From Sedimenticola sp. (lineage in GTDB: Bacteria > Pseudomonadota > Gammaproteobacteria > Chromatiales > Chromatiaceae), in the NCBI GenBank assembly GCA_027026755.1, contig JALVNE010000334.1:1-64000 (forward strand): a stretch of 64,000 bases of DNA. Reading direction: 5' to 3'. A program made the translations under genes and the position numbers. Below the pieces are notes generated by a model. The model was not told the DNA's origin and did not search any database. It saw only the letters and a list, made by a program, of their open reading frames with translations. Below, in pieces: positions 54,878 through 64,000 of the stretch (its first letter is position 1; the number at the start of each line of letters is the position of its first letter).

Positions 54878-57800
54878 TCAACAGTTGGCTAGATCCACAT
54901 CACTCCATTTGCTGGCTACGATATATTTAGCAGGATTCTCGTACACATCGGCAATGGCTTCAAAATGCTTTCTGCCGCAAGCAATCTTTGCGCCCTCCTT
55001 GTGCCTCAAATCGTCTGTATAAACAGAACCTTTGGTTTCAACCACGAAATAGAGTTTTTCACCCTCATCGGTATCCACCAGAACTGCCCAATCTGGATTG
55101 TAACTGCCGAGCGGTGTCGGTACCTTGAACCAACCTGGTAGTTTGGCGTAAAGCTTGACCGCATCGAATTTTTCCATCTGCTCGGCAAATTTCCGTTCGG
55201 TATCTGAGTCGTATACAACATGCTCATAAACCGATTTGCGCGTGTTCTCCAGCATATTTTTCAAATACCCGGAAAGCTCATCCTGCTCAAACAGTTCCTG
55301 GGCATAGTAGTCGCCTAATCGCTGGTATTTGATACCGTCCACAAGCGCAAGCTGCTTGGCCTTGTTGATCACTTCCGCAGCCAGGTCGATAAAGGCTTGG
55401 GGGTTTCGCTTGAAATCACCAAGGCGAGTGCTTGCCCGGACGATTCTCAATAGACTGCGGCGGGTCAGTTGGGTGCGATCTTGGAGTTCGGTGAGTAGGT
55501 CCGGCAATTCGATATCCTGTTCATCCAGCGTGATAGGATACGCAACCTCTTTTTCTTCTGCCTCTACTCCTGCCTTGCCAATGGCAATATCTGCCTTGCG
55601 CCATTGCAAGCGGGTCTTGCTAATGGGCGGCGCCTTCTGGATGGCCTGAATGCAATCATCGATCAGCTTGTTATTGTCGAAAGCAACGCGGTAGGTCGTT
55701 TTGTGTTTGATACGATCCCAAAGCGCCTTGAAATCCTCGCTCAAGAAAACTTCCTTGCGCAGTTTGACCGACCGGCGTTCATCGGCATTTTTGACCTCCA
55801 GGCGCCCTGCCGCTTTCTTGAGAATGGCCGTAATGGCTTCCCGGTGTGGTTCGAATTCCTCAGGCAATGCCAAGGCCCCCTCCTTGAGGGCGCTGCGCAA
55901 GCTGTCCTGTACGCGCTCCTTGCTGTCGAGATAACCCTCTTCCTTGAGATACGCCCACAAGGTCTCAGACTGCTCAGCCCCCAACGGCTGTTCACTACCA
56001 TCGGACTGGATGATCGGAATGGCGGCAAACTGGTGCTTCTCCACCACACCAAAGCGAATACCCGTATCTTCCTCGATTTCCTGCTGCAGGTTCCTGGCAA
56101 AGCTCTCATAGCTCTCATTCGCGACAACGGTGAGCGTATTCACCTCGAAGCCATGGACTCGGTGACCGGACTGGTCCACACATAGACGCAATCCGCGACC
56201 TATGGACTGGCGACGCTCCCGTTCGGTGTGAATATCTCGAAGTGTGCAGATCTGGAAGACATTGGGGTTGTCCCAGCCTTCGCGCAGGGCCGAGTGGGAG
56301 AAGATGAACTTCAGAGGCTCGCTCAACGACAGAAGTTTTTCCTTGTCACGCATGATGAGGTTGTAGGTGTCCTCGTCCGCCTTGCTGTTGCCTTTCGTGT
56401 CCTTGAACACTTCCACGGACTTTCCGGCCACCTTTTTCCTGTCGATGGAGAAATAGCCGTTATGGACCGATTCCGCTGGATGAGCGAAGTCGATTTCCTG
56501 GAACAACGACTGGTACCTTGGCTGCTTCATCGCCCGTGCATATTCTTCCTCGAAGATCGTCGCATACTCCCCCTTGATCGGGTTTCCCTCTCCATCGTAT
56601 TGCCTATATTTGGCTACTTCGTCGATGAAAAACAGTGACAGTACCTTGATGCCACGCGGTCGAAGCCGAAGCTCCTTGTACAAATGCTCGCGGATGGTGC
56701 GGCGGATCATCTGGCGGGCCAGCGCATTCTTGTCCACATCGCCATAGGCTTGCCCTACCTGCAGGTACGTCTCGCTGCCAGGGTAGCGGAGCTCCATATA
56801 TTGGTTGTCTTTGGCAACGGATATTTCACCTATGGTGTGATTGGCATACAGATCCCGCCCGGTTGTTTGTTCCAGGTCATCGCCATCGTAAACGGTGACT
56901 TGCTTGCGCTGGACGCCAGTCTTGCCCAGCACATCCAGCTCCACCAATGCAGAAATTACCCTACGCCGGTTCTGTATCTTGACCAGGCGCACATAGGGCT
57001 TATTGTGCCCCGCATCGATAGTAGCTGCCGCCACCTCGATCTGCTTGACCAGCTTGCGCTCATAGGCGTCAACGGCATCCAGGCGATAGACCATGTGGTG
57101 CTTATGCACATGAGTGGCTGAATAGCGCAAGGTGCACAGAGGATGCATTGCCTCGAGTGCTTCCTTGCCTTTCCCTTTGAGGCCGCCATCCACGCTTTGG
57201 GGCTCGTCCACGATCAGGATGGGACGGGTCGCCTTGATCAGGTCGATGGGTTTTTCGCCACCGGTTTTCTCGCTGTCCTTGTAGAGATTGTTGACATCCT
57301 TCTTGTTGATGGCGCCCACCGTCACTACCATGATTTGGATATTCGAGCTGGTGGCGAAATTGCGCACCTGGCCCAGCTTGGCCGAGTCATAGATGAAATA
57401 ATCGAAAGGTACGCCAGCATAGAGGCCTTTGAAGTGCTGTTCGGTGATTTGCAGGGTCTTGTACACGCCCTCCTTGATGGCTACTGAGGGAACTACAATC
57501 ACAAACTTGGTGAACCCATAGCGCTTGTTGAGCTCAAAGATGGTGCGCAGATAGACATAGGTCTTGCCGGTGCCGGTCTCCATTTCCACGGTGAAATCGC
57601 CGGAACGCAGGGCAGAATCGATGGGCAATCCATTGCGCAGCTGAACCACTTGCAGGTTTTTCAGAATTTCCTCATCCAGCAGAGTGAGCCGGTTACCTAT
57701 TCCGAGATCCGACTTCGATATGGCCAAGGTCAACTGTTCCGGTGCGGTTCCTGGAAACAGGTCATCTAAAGTAGCTGTGATGGATGGTGTGGTTACCGTA

Positions 57801-57898
57801 AATTCCGTACGGCATACCTCTTGCCCAACAAACAGATCGCATACGGCTTTGATGGCTTGAAGCTGGTAGTCGAGGTTGGATTCAAAATGCAGTTTCAT
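54878..57898 (-). CDS. res: Type III restriction enzyme, Res subunit
   Basis: A 1006-aa SF2 helicase-nuclease. Walker A is VEMETGTGKTYVYLRT, motif II LIVDEPQSVDGG, motif III RYSATHVHKHH, motifs V-VI REGWDNPNVFQICTLRD and RQSIGRGLRLCVD. The C-terminal PD-(D/E)xK nuclease site is NPDWAVLVDT...KLYFVVETKGS. Together with Mod it cuts DNA 25-27 bp from unmethylated sites in the known enzymes. Its ATG overlaps the DUF4276 stop by 4 bases. It is separated from mod by an AAA ATPase and a DUF4276 gene, where classical type III loci have mod and res adjacent. All helicase motifs look intact. Confidence 0.93.
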   Translation of the reverse strand: MKLHFESNLDYQLQAIKAVCDLFVGQEVCRTEFTVTTPSITATLDDLFPGTAPEQLTLAISKSDLGIGNRLTLLDEEILKNLQVVQLRNGLPIDSALRSGDFTVEMETGTGKTYVYLRTIFELNKRYGFTKFVIVVPSVAIKEGVYKTLQITEQHFKGLYAGVPFDYFIYDSAKLGQVRNFATSSNIQIMVVTVGAINKKDVNNLYKDSEKTGGEKPIDLIKATRPILIVDEPQSVDGGLKGKGKEALEAMHPLCTLRYSATHVHKHHMVYRLDAVDAYERKLVKQIEVAAATIDAGHNKPYVRLVKIQNRRRVISALVELDVLGKTGVQRKQVTVYDGDDLEQTTGRDLYANHTIGEISVAKDNQYMELRYPGSETYLQVGQAYGDVDKNALARQMIRRTIREHLYKELRLRPRGIKVLSLFFIDEVAKYRQYDGEGNPIKGEYATIFEEEYARAMKQPRYQSLFQEIDFAHPAESVHNGYFSIDRKKVAGKSVEVFKDTKGNSKADEDTYNLIMRDKEKLLSLSEPLKFIFSHSALREGWDNPNVFQICTLRDIHTERERRQSIGRGLRLCVDQSGHRVHGFEVNTLTVVANESYESFARNLQQEIEEDTGIRFGVVEKHQFAAIPIIQSDGSEQPLGAEQSETLWAYLKEEGYLDSKERVQDSLRSALKEGALALPEEFEPHREAITAILKKAAGRLEVKNADERRSVKLRKEVFLSEDFKALWDRIKHKTTYRVAFDNNKLIDDCIQAIQKAPPISKTRLQWRKADIAIGKAGVEAEEKEVAYPITLDEQDIELPDLLTELQDRTQLTRRSLLRIVRASTRLGDFKRNPQAFIDLAAEVINKAKQLALVDGIKYQRLGDYYAQELFEQDELSGYLKNMLENTRKSVYEHVVYDSDTERKFAEQMEKFDAVKLYAKLPGWFKVPTPLGSYNPDWAVLVDTDEGEKLYFVVETKGSVYTDDLRHKEGAKIACGRKHFEAIADVYENPAKYIVASKWSDVDLANC

Positions 57899-58503
57899 AG
57901 GCAGGCCTCCACGCCTTGCAAGAAGCTCTGAAAGCTACGCGAGCGGTTACGATCAGGCTCCATATATCGGGCAATCTTGCGAGCCGCTTCGATCTTCGGG
58001 TAGCTGTTCCGATAGATGCCATGGCGCTTGAGGAAGCGGTGCAGCCGTTCCCAGGTACCACCATTATCGGGATTGCTGAAACTTCCCGGGAAATTGGCAC
58101 TCCTCAAGGAAGTGAAAGCGGCTTTCAAGGCACCGGCATCTCCCATGAACCAGGCCTCCAGCTCCTCGATGGCGATACGGGTGACGACTTGAAAGTCGCC
58201 CTGACCATTGACAGCTGTCTTGCTGATGAGGCCGGCTTCGCGGGCGTTGGTTTCAAGCCGGCGTTTCAGTTGTTCGCAATTATCGTTGTCTTGATCCACT
58301 AGCACGATGATCTTCAGATTTTCACCATTGTCGATCCGTTTCCGATAGGCTCGAAGGCGAGCGGGAAGCGCCTTCAACAGTTTCCCTTTGCTTCCCATGT
58401 TGATGGGTTTCCACTGAGCGCGGTTTTTAAGAATCCTGGGCATGACTTCAAGAAGGGCGGCTTCCATTGAGGGCTCTTCCACCAGTATTTCCAGACGGGT
58501 CAT
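57895..58503 (-). CDS. DUF4276 (TOPRIM-like) protein
   Basis: A 202-aa protein: [20 protein letters not shown] at the N-terminus carries the conserved glutamates, and [20 protein letters not shown] the D-x-D, a TOPRIM-like acidic cluster. [14 protein letters not shown] is a further DUF4276 hallmark. With the adjacent AAA ATPase it forms a split OLD-type pair, in which the ATPase and a TOPRIM-like nuclease are separate polypeptides. It overlaps both neighbours by 4 bases. Confidence 0.8.
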   Translation of the reverse strand: MTRLEILVEEPSMEAALLEVMPRILKNRAQWKPINMGSKGKLLKALPARLRAYRKRIDNGENLKIIVLVDQDNDNCEQLKRRLETNAREAGLISKTAVNGQGDFQVVTRIAIEELEAWFMGDAGALKAAFTSLRSANFPGSFSNPDNGGTWERLHRFLKRHGIYRNSYPKIEAARKIARYMEPDRNRSRSFQSFLQGVEACL

Positions 58504-59708
58504 CCTACGTCCTCCTGGGCCAGGGGGTCACCTGCTTCGAAATGGCCCTCCATCCATAACTCGCCCAAGGAGGCCCCTTCATCGAGAAATTCCTTGATGC
58601 CCGGCATATCGGCTACCCGTTGCACCCGGGTATAGCCATCGGCGGCACGGTAGAGCACCCGTACCTGCTCGGGCCGAAGTCGGTTGATAAAGAAAGGTGA
58701 ATGAGTGGTTACGATCAACTGAGTACGCTCGGAAGCCAAATCACATTCTTCCGCCAGTTCCGGGAGCAACCTTGGGTGTAGATAGTTCTCGGGTTCTTCG
58801 ATGCCGATTAGCTGGGGCGGTTCTGGATCGTATAGCAGGGTCAGATAGGCCAGCATCTTCAAGGTACCATCCGAGGCGAAGCGGGCCAGAATGGGGGATG
58901 AAAAGGGAGCATCTTTCACCTGCAAGAGCAGGCTCCCATCATCGAGTGGTTTCGAGCTGATTTTCTCTATTCGAGGAATGCGACGACGTAAAGTCTCGAA
59001 GATCTGTTCAAGTCGCTCGGGGTGTTCTTCGCCAAGATATTGAATGACATTAGGCAGATTATCGCCCGTGGACGAGAGTCGCCCCTCTGCGCCTGCCTCC
59101 GGGCGTCCACGCGCTGCATCGGCAGACAGATACGATAAGTGCCAGCTGGCAATGAAATTGCGCAATGCGATTACCCGGGGATTCTCTCCCAACTGGCCAA
59201 GGGTGTTGACAGCCATCACGTCAGGTCCCGCAAGGGGTTTTTCAATCCGTTTGTCTTCCGCTTCTGGTTGTGCCCCGGTAATGACCCTGCCTTTTCCAAG
59301 CCGGTAATCGAGAAAATAGAAGGGTGCGCCAGGGTGGGTGCGCTTCCAGCGCAAGAATTCATGTTTGACAACCGGCCCGCGGGGTGTCTCGTCGATCTCG
59401 AGATGATAAGTAATGAGCGGCGTTTTCGGGCGTTCACGATATTGCAGCTCAATGATGATGGGGCCTTCCGAATCCCGGCTGCGAAGCTCCTTGAAACGGC
59501 CGCGCCGATCCCAGGCCTTTTTCAGACCTCCAGTAAAACATTCCGAAAGGAAGGCAAAGACATCGAACACGGTGGATTTGCCGCTCCCGTTAGGTCCGAG
59601 CAATACAGTCAGTGGTGTCAGCTTCTCCAACCGCACATCACGTAAGGCGCGGTAGTTCTTGACATGCAGCGTTTCCACGCGCGGCGGATCAATGGGGTGG
59701 TTCATCAT
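58500..59708 (-). CDS. AAA family (RecF/OLD-like) ATPase
   Basis: A 402-aa ABC-type ATPase. Walker A is [19 protein letters not shown] near residue 36; the signature/Walker B region is [20 protein letters not shown] and [19 protein letters not shown], followed by the H-loop [15 protein letters not shown]. There is no C-terminal TOPRIM domain, which the next gene appears to supply. It starts 4 bases inside the mod stop. Such ATPase/nuclease pairs are known from anti-phage systems. Confidence 0.88.
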   Translation of the reverse strand: MMNHPIDPPRVETLHVKNYRALRDVRLEKLTPLTVLLGPNGSGKSTVFDVFAFLSECFTGGLKKAWDRRGRFKELRSRDSEGPIIIELQYRERPKTPLITYHLEIDETPRGPVVKHEFLRWKRTHPGAPFYFLDYRLGKGRVITGAQPEAEDKRIEKPLAGPDVMAVNTLGQLGENPRVIALRNFIASWHLSYLSADAARGRPEAGAEGRLSSTGDNLPNVIQYLGEEHPERLEQIFETLRRRIPRIEKISSKPLDDGSLLLQVKDAPFSSPILARFASDGTLKMLAYLTLLYDPEPPQLIGIEEPENYLHPRLLPELAEECDLASERTQLIVTTHSPFFINRLRPEQVRVLYRAADGYTRVQRVADMPGIKEFLDEGASLGELWMEGHFEAGDPLAQEDVG

Positions 59709-61657
59709 AGGCTCCTCACATTGGCGATGCCGGCCTGCTCCAGGATGGCAGCGAGGTTGGTCTTGGCAACGTCGTTCTCAAAAGCGCTGTCACGGAATAC
59801 GCAAGTGGTGTCGCCAGCCGGGGCTAGCTCCTTGCGCCATTCCATGATACCCAGGCCGAGCGCCTCGGTATCCTCGGCGTTGATCTTGTCGGCCAGGCAG
59901 GCCATGAGCACGCCGCCGCCAATGGCGTGAACAGCTTTGCCTACAATCTCCTTTTGTTCGACGGGTACGCACAGGTCCAGGCCCAGCTTGAGCAGCAGCT
60001 CGTAGAGCAGATCGGCCTCGCTGCGATCGGGCAGGATATGCTCCATGTGATCTGTCAGGTCAGCCTCCAGATCTTCGGGTCTGGGATTCCACGCCTTGAT
60101 GTTGGAGCTGTCCAGCTTGAAGACGCGGAAGCCGGTGTTCCCATCCCAATCCGGGTGTTCTTCCTTGATCTTCTTAGCAGCGCGGCGCAGGCGTTCTTTG
60201 GTCAGTTCGGCAATGGTGCGGGGCTTGCCCAGCTTGTCGCAGTATTCAGCAGCGGTCTTTTGTTCCTTCTTTTCCGGGTCGAGTGGCTCTGGAAGCTGCA
60301 CCAAGATATAGCGGCGATTGCCACTATCCTTGGCGTTTTGGGCCATTACCGCATGGCCGGTAGTGCCAGAGCCTGCAAAGAAGTCGAGAATGAGAGCATC
60401 CTTATTACTCGCCCCCATCTCAAGAATATGCTCTATCAAACCAACAGGCTTGGGAAAACTAAATACTTTTTCGCCATCAAATAACGCTCTTAAATCTCTT
60501 GTAGCTTTCTTATTCCCTTCAAGTTGTGACCAAAGATTTGATGGCTGCTTCAACCGCCCCTCTAAATAGAATTTCTGATAAACCCGCCATTCTTCTTTTC
60601 CCTTTCTTTTTACTTTCTGCCATTCAATCAAGTCTTGAGATAGCATTTCTTCATATCTGCTCTTCCCGCATATCCACCGGCTTTCATATCCAGATGGGGC
60701 AATCGGATAAACTTTAGCCCCATCTGGAGCCGTTAGAGGATAAAACATGCTAGGCCGATCCTCTCGTCGGTCTTCGCCACCAGTGCGGCGAAGTGGGCGA
60801 ATGAGGTATTTCCCATTCTCGTCTTCCTTATCATATATGGAGGCATCATCATCAGTGAATGCAACGCCCATTATTTCAACGTTAGGCTGTTTGAGATAGA
60901 TAAGCACATTATCTATTTCGTTTACCAAGCGCCTGAATCCCCCTCCAGTAGGAGTTCCAGTTACTCGAGACACAGTACCCGCGTAACATTCGTCTCCAAA
61001 TATCTCATCGCATATATCCTTTAGATTAGATAATTCCGTATCATCAATAGATATAAAGATAATTCCGTCTTCTCCCAAGATGTTTTTTGCCAGCTTCAAG
61101 CGCGGGTACATCATATTCAACCAATCGGTATGAAACCGCCCGCTGGCTTCGGTATTGGTGGTCAGGGGTGAGCCTTCCTCGTCCACTTGCCCTGTGAGTT
61201 TCTTGTAGTTCCTGATATTGTCCCGAAAGTCATCTTTGTAAACGAAATCCTTACCGGTGTTGTAGGGCGGGTCGATATAGATTAGCTTCACCTTGCCGGC
61301 ATAGCTTTTTTGCAGCAGCTTGAGCACCTCCAGGTTGTCGCCCTCGATGAAGAGGTTCTGGGTGGCATCCCAGTCTTCACTCTCTTCCGGTGCCGGGCGC
61401 AGGGTACCGGTGGAAGGGGTAAGGGCAAGCTGGCGAGCACGGCGCTTGCCGAACCAGTTGAGGCCGTATTTTTCGTCGCAGTTGGTGACGCTGCGGTCGC
61501 CCACCAGTTGCTTGAGCACATCCACATTGACCGACAGCCCATCCGGACCTTCGGTGATGAGCTCTGGGAACAGGCTTTTCAGCTTTTCGACATTTTCAGC
61601 CACCAGGTCGGCAGACTGGGCTTCCGGGCTGTCCGGGGTGATCTTTTCCATGCTCAT
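59705..61657 (-). CDS. mod: Type III DNA methyltransferase, Mod subunit
   Basis: A 650-aa beta-class N6-adenine methyltransferase. The catalytic motif is [18 protein letters not shown] (DPPY at residues 129-132), and the SAM-binding motif I is [18 protein letters not shown] later in the protein, the beta order. The middle (~200-380) is the target-recognition region and is A+T-richer than the rest, suggesting domain exchange. It starts 3 bases after the DUF4391 stop. It should methylate the site cut by Res and allow target recognition by the complex. Confidence 0.94.
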   Translation of the reverse strand: MSMEKITPDSPEAQSADLVAENVEKLKSLFPELITEGPDGLSVNVDVLKQLVGDRSVTNCDEKYGLNWFGKRRARQLALTPSTGTLRPAPEESEDWDATQNLFIEGDNLEVLKLLQKSYAGKVKLIYIDPPYNTGKDFVYKDDFRDNIRNYKKLTGQVDEEGSPLTTNTEASGRFHTDWLNMMYPRLKLAKNILGEDGIIFISIDDTELSNLKDICDEIFGDECYAGTVSRVTGTPTGGGFRRLVNEIDNVLIYLKQPNVEIMGVAFTDDDASIYDKEDENGKYLIRPLRRTGGEDRREDRPSMFYPLTAPDGAKVYPIAPSGYESRWICGKSRYEEMLSQDLIEWQKVKRKGKEEWRVYQKFYLEGRLKQPSNLWSQLEGNKKATRDLRALFDGEKVFSFPKPVGLIEHILEMGASNKDALILDFFAGSGTTGHAVMAQNAKDSGNRRYILVQLPEPLDPEKKEQKTAAEYCDKLGKPRTIAELTKERLRRAAKKIKEEHPDWDGNTGFRVFKLDSSNIKAWNPRPEDLEADLTDHMEHILPDRSEADLLYELLLKLGLDLCVPVEQKEIVGKAVHAIGGGVLMACLADKINAEDTEALGLGIMEWRKELAPAGDTTCVFRDSAFENDVAKTNLAAILEQAGIANVRSL

Positions 61658-61660
61658 GGA

Positions 61661-62443
61661 TCAGGATTCCTCACTTAACTGTTGCAGCAAGGCGGCGCGC
61701 TCCGCCTCGAGCTGTTTGATTTGCAGATTCAGTTCCACCTGCCGGGCCATCTGGCGTTCCTTTGCGGCCTGTTTGCGCAGGTGCTTGGTTTCCTCTGCCA
61801 GTTCGCGGGCTTGGCGCAGGCACTGGCGTTGTCGGGGCAGCCGGTCAATATTCCGGGGCGATCGATACTGGCCGGTTTCCCGCCAGGCATCCAGGGCCAG
61901 CAGGCAGGCCAGCAAGCCCTGGTAGAGGGTGAACAGATTGGTCTGTGGCTGGTTGGCCAGGGACAGGTCGCTCAAGAAGGCTTCCGGGGTATCGTCGTTC
62001 GCTTCATCAAAAATGGCTGTGGTGTGCGGATAGCCTTCCTCCAGAACCATCTTGTCCTTTTCATTTTGCGCCCAGCGCTTGTGGGCGAGAGACAGCAGTG
62101 TCGTCTCCGATTGCACCAACAGCAATACCGGATAGGGAATGGCGCGGTGCAGCAGTTCGATGAGGCGGCTCAGTTTTGCGCCCTTGGCCGCAATGTGGCG
62201 GGTTGTCAGGTGCAGGACAGCGATTTCCAGGTACTCGCGCTGGTTGTCGGCAAAGGCCGGCACACCAATATTGGTGGGCTTGAGGCTGGCCAGCCACCAC
62301 AGGGCCTCAATACCTTCCTTGATGGTGCGCCGATCGGCGGCCGTGGTCGCGGCCTGCTCGTTGAGCAAGGTCTTGGGCACCCGCTGTTCCACGCGCGTGC
62401 TTTCCGGGAGCGCCAGGGCGTTGATGACGCGTTGCGCGCTCAC
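61661..62443 (-). CDS. DUF4391 protein
   Basis: A 260-aa protein: LIELLHRAIPYPVLLLVQSE and VLEEGYPHTTAIFDEANDDT match the DUF4391 family as I know it from type III-like loci, and the C-terminal ~70 residues form a coiled coil (RQAAKERQMARQVELNLQIK...). Its start overlaps the helicase stop by 4 bases. Function unknown; an adaptor between helicase and methylase is an inference. Confidence 0.8.
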   Translation of the reverse strand: MSAQRVINALALPESTRVEQRVPKTLLNEQAATTAADRRTIKEGIEALWWLASLKPTNIGVPAFADNQREYLEIAVLHLTTRHIAAKGAKLSRLIELLHRAIPYPVLLLVQSETTLLSLAHKRWAQNEKDKMVLEEGYPHTTAIFDEANDDTPEAFLSDLSLANQPQTNLFTLYQGLLACLLALDAWRETGQYRSPRNIDRLPRQRQCLRQARELAEETKHLRKQAAKERQMARQVELNLQIKQLEAERAALLQQLSEES

Positions 62444-64000
62444 GCGTCGGCCTCCGGCAGGATGACCAGCCAGCCGACCACTTCCACATCGTCTTGCCCG
62501 GCAAATTCACCGGCTTGGGCATGGGTGCCACCGGGTTTGAACAGGCTCTCGATGGCCCGCTCCTGACTCTTGCCGGCAATGGAGGCGGCGGCCTCGGCCA
62601 GCAACCGTTGCGCCTTGCGCATGTTGGCGCCGTTTTTGGTCTGGCGGTTCCAACGGGCGATGGCCTCGCTGTCGGGAAGATCCTTGCCGATACAGGTTCG
62701 CTTGAGGGCATCCAGCACTTGTTTGGCCTGGGTATAGGGTAGATGTACCACCCCCTCCATGGAGACATGCACCAAGGCATAGGGGGCGAGCGGGTAGTTG
62801 GGCTCGAATACGCGCTCGGCGGCAGGGCCGACTACTTCCAGACAGAAGACGATGCCCGGCGGGATGTCTTCGTCCGCCGTGGTGGTGATGGCAAAGGCGC
62901 CCAGGGGCAGGTGTTCCAAGGTGTCCGGGTGTTCCTTGAGGTAATGGGCCAGGTCCATGCGGAAGTCGGACAGGGTGAGGTCGGTGATGGAGATGCCGGT
63001 GGAAAGATCCTCCAGGTCGATGACCGCCTCTTGCAGCTTGAGCAGTTGCTTGCGGCGGTACTCCAGGTCGTTCATGGGGTCGCCGGACTCGACCTCGATG
63101 AGGTTTTCCTCGCCGGTGGCGGAGACGTCCAGCAGCACCATGCGACCGCTGACCCGTGCCTCCAGGTTGATGTACTCGTCCAGCTCGATGTTGGGCCAGA
63201 AGTTGACCAGCTGGATCTGGGTGTTGGGAGAGCCAATGCGGTCGATCCGCCCGAATCGCTGGATGATGCGCACCGGGTTCCAATGGATGTCGTAGTTGAT
63301 GAGCCAGTCGCAGTCCTGGAGGTTTTGCCCTTCGGAGATGCAGTCGGTGGCGATGAGCAGGTCGATTTCGCCTTCCTCGGCCAGTTCTTCGGGCCGCTCC
63401 TTGGCGCGGGGGGCAAAGGCCGTGAGGACGGCGGGCATCTCCTTGCGCAGGCCCGGGAGCGTGGTCTTGGCGCCACCAGTACCCGTAACCAGGGCGCTGT
63501 GTAGGTCGAACTCGGCCTGTGCCCAGCTCGCCAATTGCCGGTAGAGGTAGTCGGCCGTGTCGGCGAAGGCGGAAAAGATCAGAACCTTGCGGTTGTCAGG
63601 GTTAATCGGTTGTTCGATCTTCTGCCGGACTACATCTTTCAGCGCTTGTAGCTTGGCATCGAGTTCCGGCGTGACGGCCCGGGCGGCAGCCAACAGGGAC
63701 TTCAGACGGTTTCGGTCTTCCGTGAGGTCCTGGCGCCAGCGAATGCGGTCCACGTCGGACAGCAACACCTTGATCTTGCGTCCGGCAAGCAGACTCTCGA
63801 AGGTGGGGTCGTCGATGTCGATACTGCCGATATCCAGTTCATGGATACTCTGGGTATCCAGGTTATCGATCTTGGCCAGCAGGGCCTCCACGTCTTTTAC
63901 TTGCCGCTCCACCGTCAGCGCAAAGGAATGCACCGAGCTTTCCATGCGCTTGAGCAGATTGACGCGCATGAGTTGCACCAGGCTTTCTTCCCGATCCACC
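62440..64000 (-). CDS. SNF2/RapA-like helicase, C-terminal part (5' end outside window)
   Basis: The frame enters from the right edge and ends at 62440. The visible 520 residues contain the C-terminal RecA-like domain: VLIFSAFADTADYLYRQLAS, LLIATDCISEGQNLQDCDWL, and NPVRIIQRFGRIDRIGS (motif VI). A family-specific C-terminal region follows. The Walker A/B half must lie beyond the window. It is the first gene seen of the coupled operon helicase-DUF4391-mod-AAA-DUF4276-res. It is probably a DNA translocase of the defence locus. Confidence 0.9.
   Translation of the reverse strand, partial: VDREESLVQLMRVNLLKRMESSVHSFALTVERQVKDVEALLAKIDNLDTQSIHELDIGSIDIDDPTFESLLAGRKIKVLLSDVDRIRWRQDLTEDRNRLKSLLAAARAVTPELDAKLQALKDVVRQKIEQPINPDNRKVLIFSAFADTADYLYRQLASWAQAEFDLHSALVTGTGGAKTTLPGLRKEMPAVLTAFAPRAKERPEELAEEGEIDLLIATDCISEGQNLQDCDWLINYDIHWNPVRIIQRFGRIDRIGSPNTQIQLVNFWPNIELDEYINLEARVSGRMVLLDVSATGEENLIEVESGDPMNDLEYRRKQLLKLQEAVIDLEDLSTGISITDLTLSDFRMDLAHYLKEHPDTLEHLPLGAFAITTTADEDIPPGIVFCLEVVGPAAERVFEPNYPLAPYALVHVSMEGVVHLPYTQAKQVLDALKRTCIGKDLPDSEAIARWNRQTKNGANMRKAQRLLAEAAASIAGKSQERAIESLFKPGGTHAQAGEFAGQDDVEVVGWLVILPEADA

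Overview
The window is bacterial chromosome, almost certainly from a gammaproteobacterium. It has a GC-rich housekeeping block (sulfate-type transporters, rsmJ, bioA, ubiA, an M48 lipoprotein protease) followed by about 57 kb of accessory DNA. The UbiA (290 aa from a TTG start), BioA (425 aa) and RsmJ (255 aa) sizes and the bioA/ubiA/rsmJ overlaps fit gammaproteobacteria. A sulfur-oxidising lineage is only a guess from the SulP plus SLC13 pair. I saw no rRNA, tRNA or CRISPR array.

Layout. (1) 1-7207: core genes. (2) 7231-12223: a type I restriction-modification locus in which all three subunit genes are broken: hsdR by an internal deletion with frameshift, hsdM by an amber codon, hsdS by an IS66 end. 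An intact VapBC pair survives inside it. (3) 12220-14884: IS66 remnant and a complete IS21-type element. (4) 14872-18018: a truncated ADP-ribosylglycohydrolase and a plus-strand operon of gamma-glutamylcyclotransferase-like, small, metallophosphatase and DUF429 genes. (5) 18125-21590: a minus-strand integration module (xis-like, tyrosine integrase, small ORF, HD protein, terminator) and a small XRE regulator. (6) 21641-28287: an array of GGGCACA repeats, a 1897-aa protein with two tyrosine-recombinase-like regions, and a HigBA-type pair.

(7) 28774-47659: the most interesting part. Two paralogous tandem-AAA ATPases flank a zinc-ribbon protein and two DUF262 (GmrSD-like) proteins. Then come a divergent WYL regulator, a PLD-family nuclease and an AddAB-like helicase/nuclease pair. 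The same operator, GCGACA-N5-TGTCGC, lies between the WYL gene and the divergent AAA gene and again upstream of the AddB-like gene, so the WYL protein may control both units. A dispersed 23-bp repeat lies on both outer sides of this block. I propose it as a candidate undescribed defence system.

(8) 47796-54061: an IS630 remnant, a second metallophosphatase cassette, a protein sharing a module with the tail of the 1897-aa protein, a HepT/MntA pair with a decayed second copy, a RelE-type toxin/antitoxin pair, and a gene of unknown function. (9) 54878-64000: a minus-strand operon of SNF2-like helicase, DUF4391, type III Mod, AAA ATPase, DUF4276 and type III Res, nearly all joined by 4-base stop/start overlaps.

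Overall the window is a defence and mobile-element island beside core genes, with layers of decay (dead type I system, duplicated antitoxin, gene fragments) and apparently intact newer systems.
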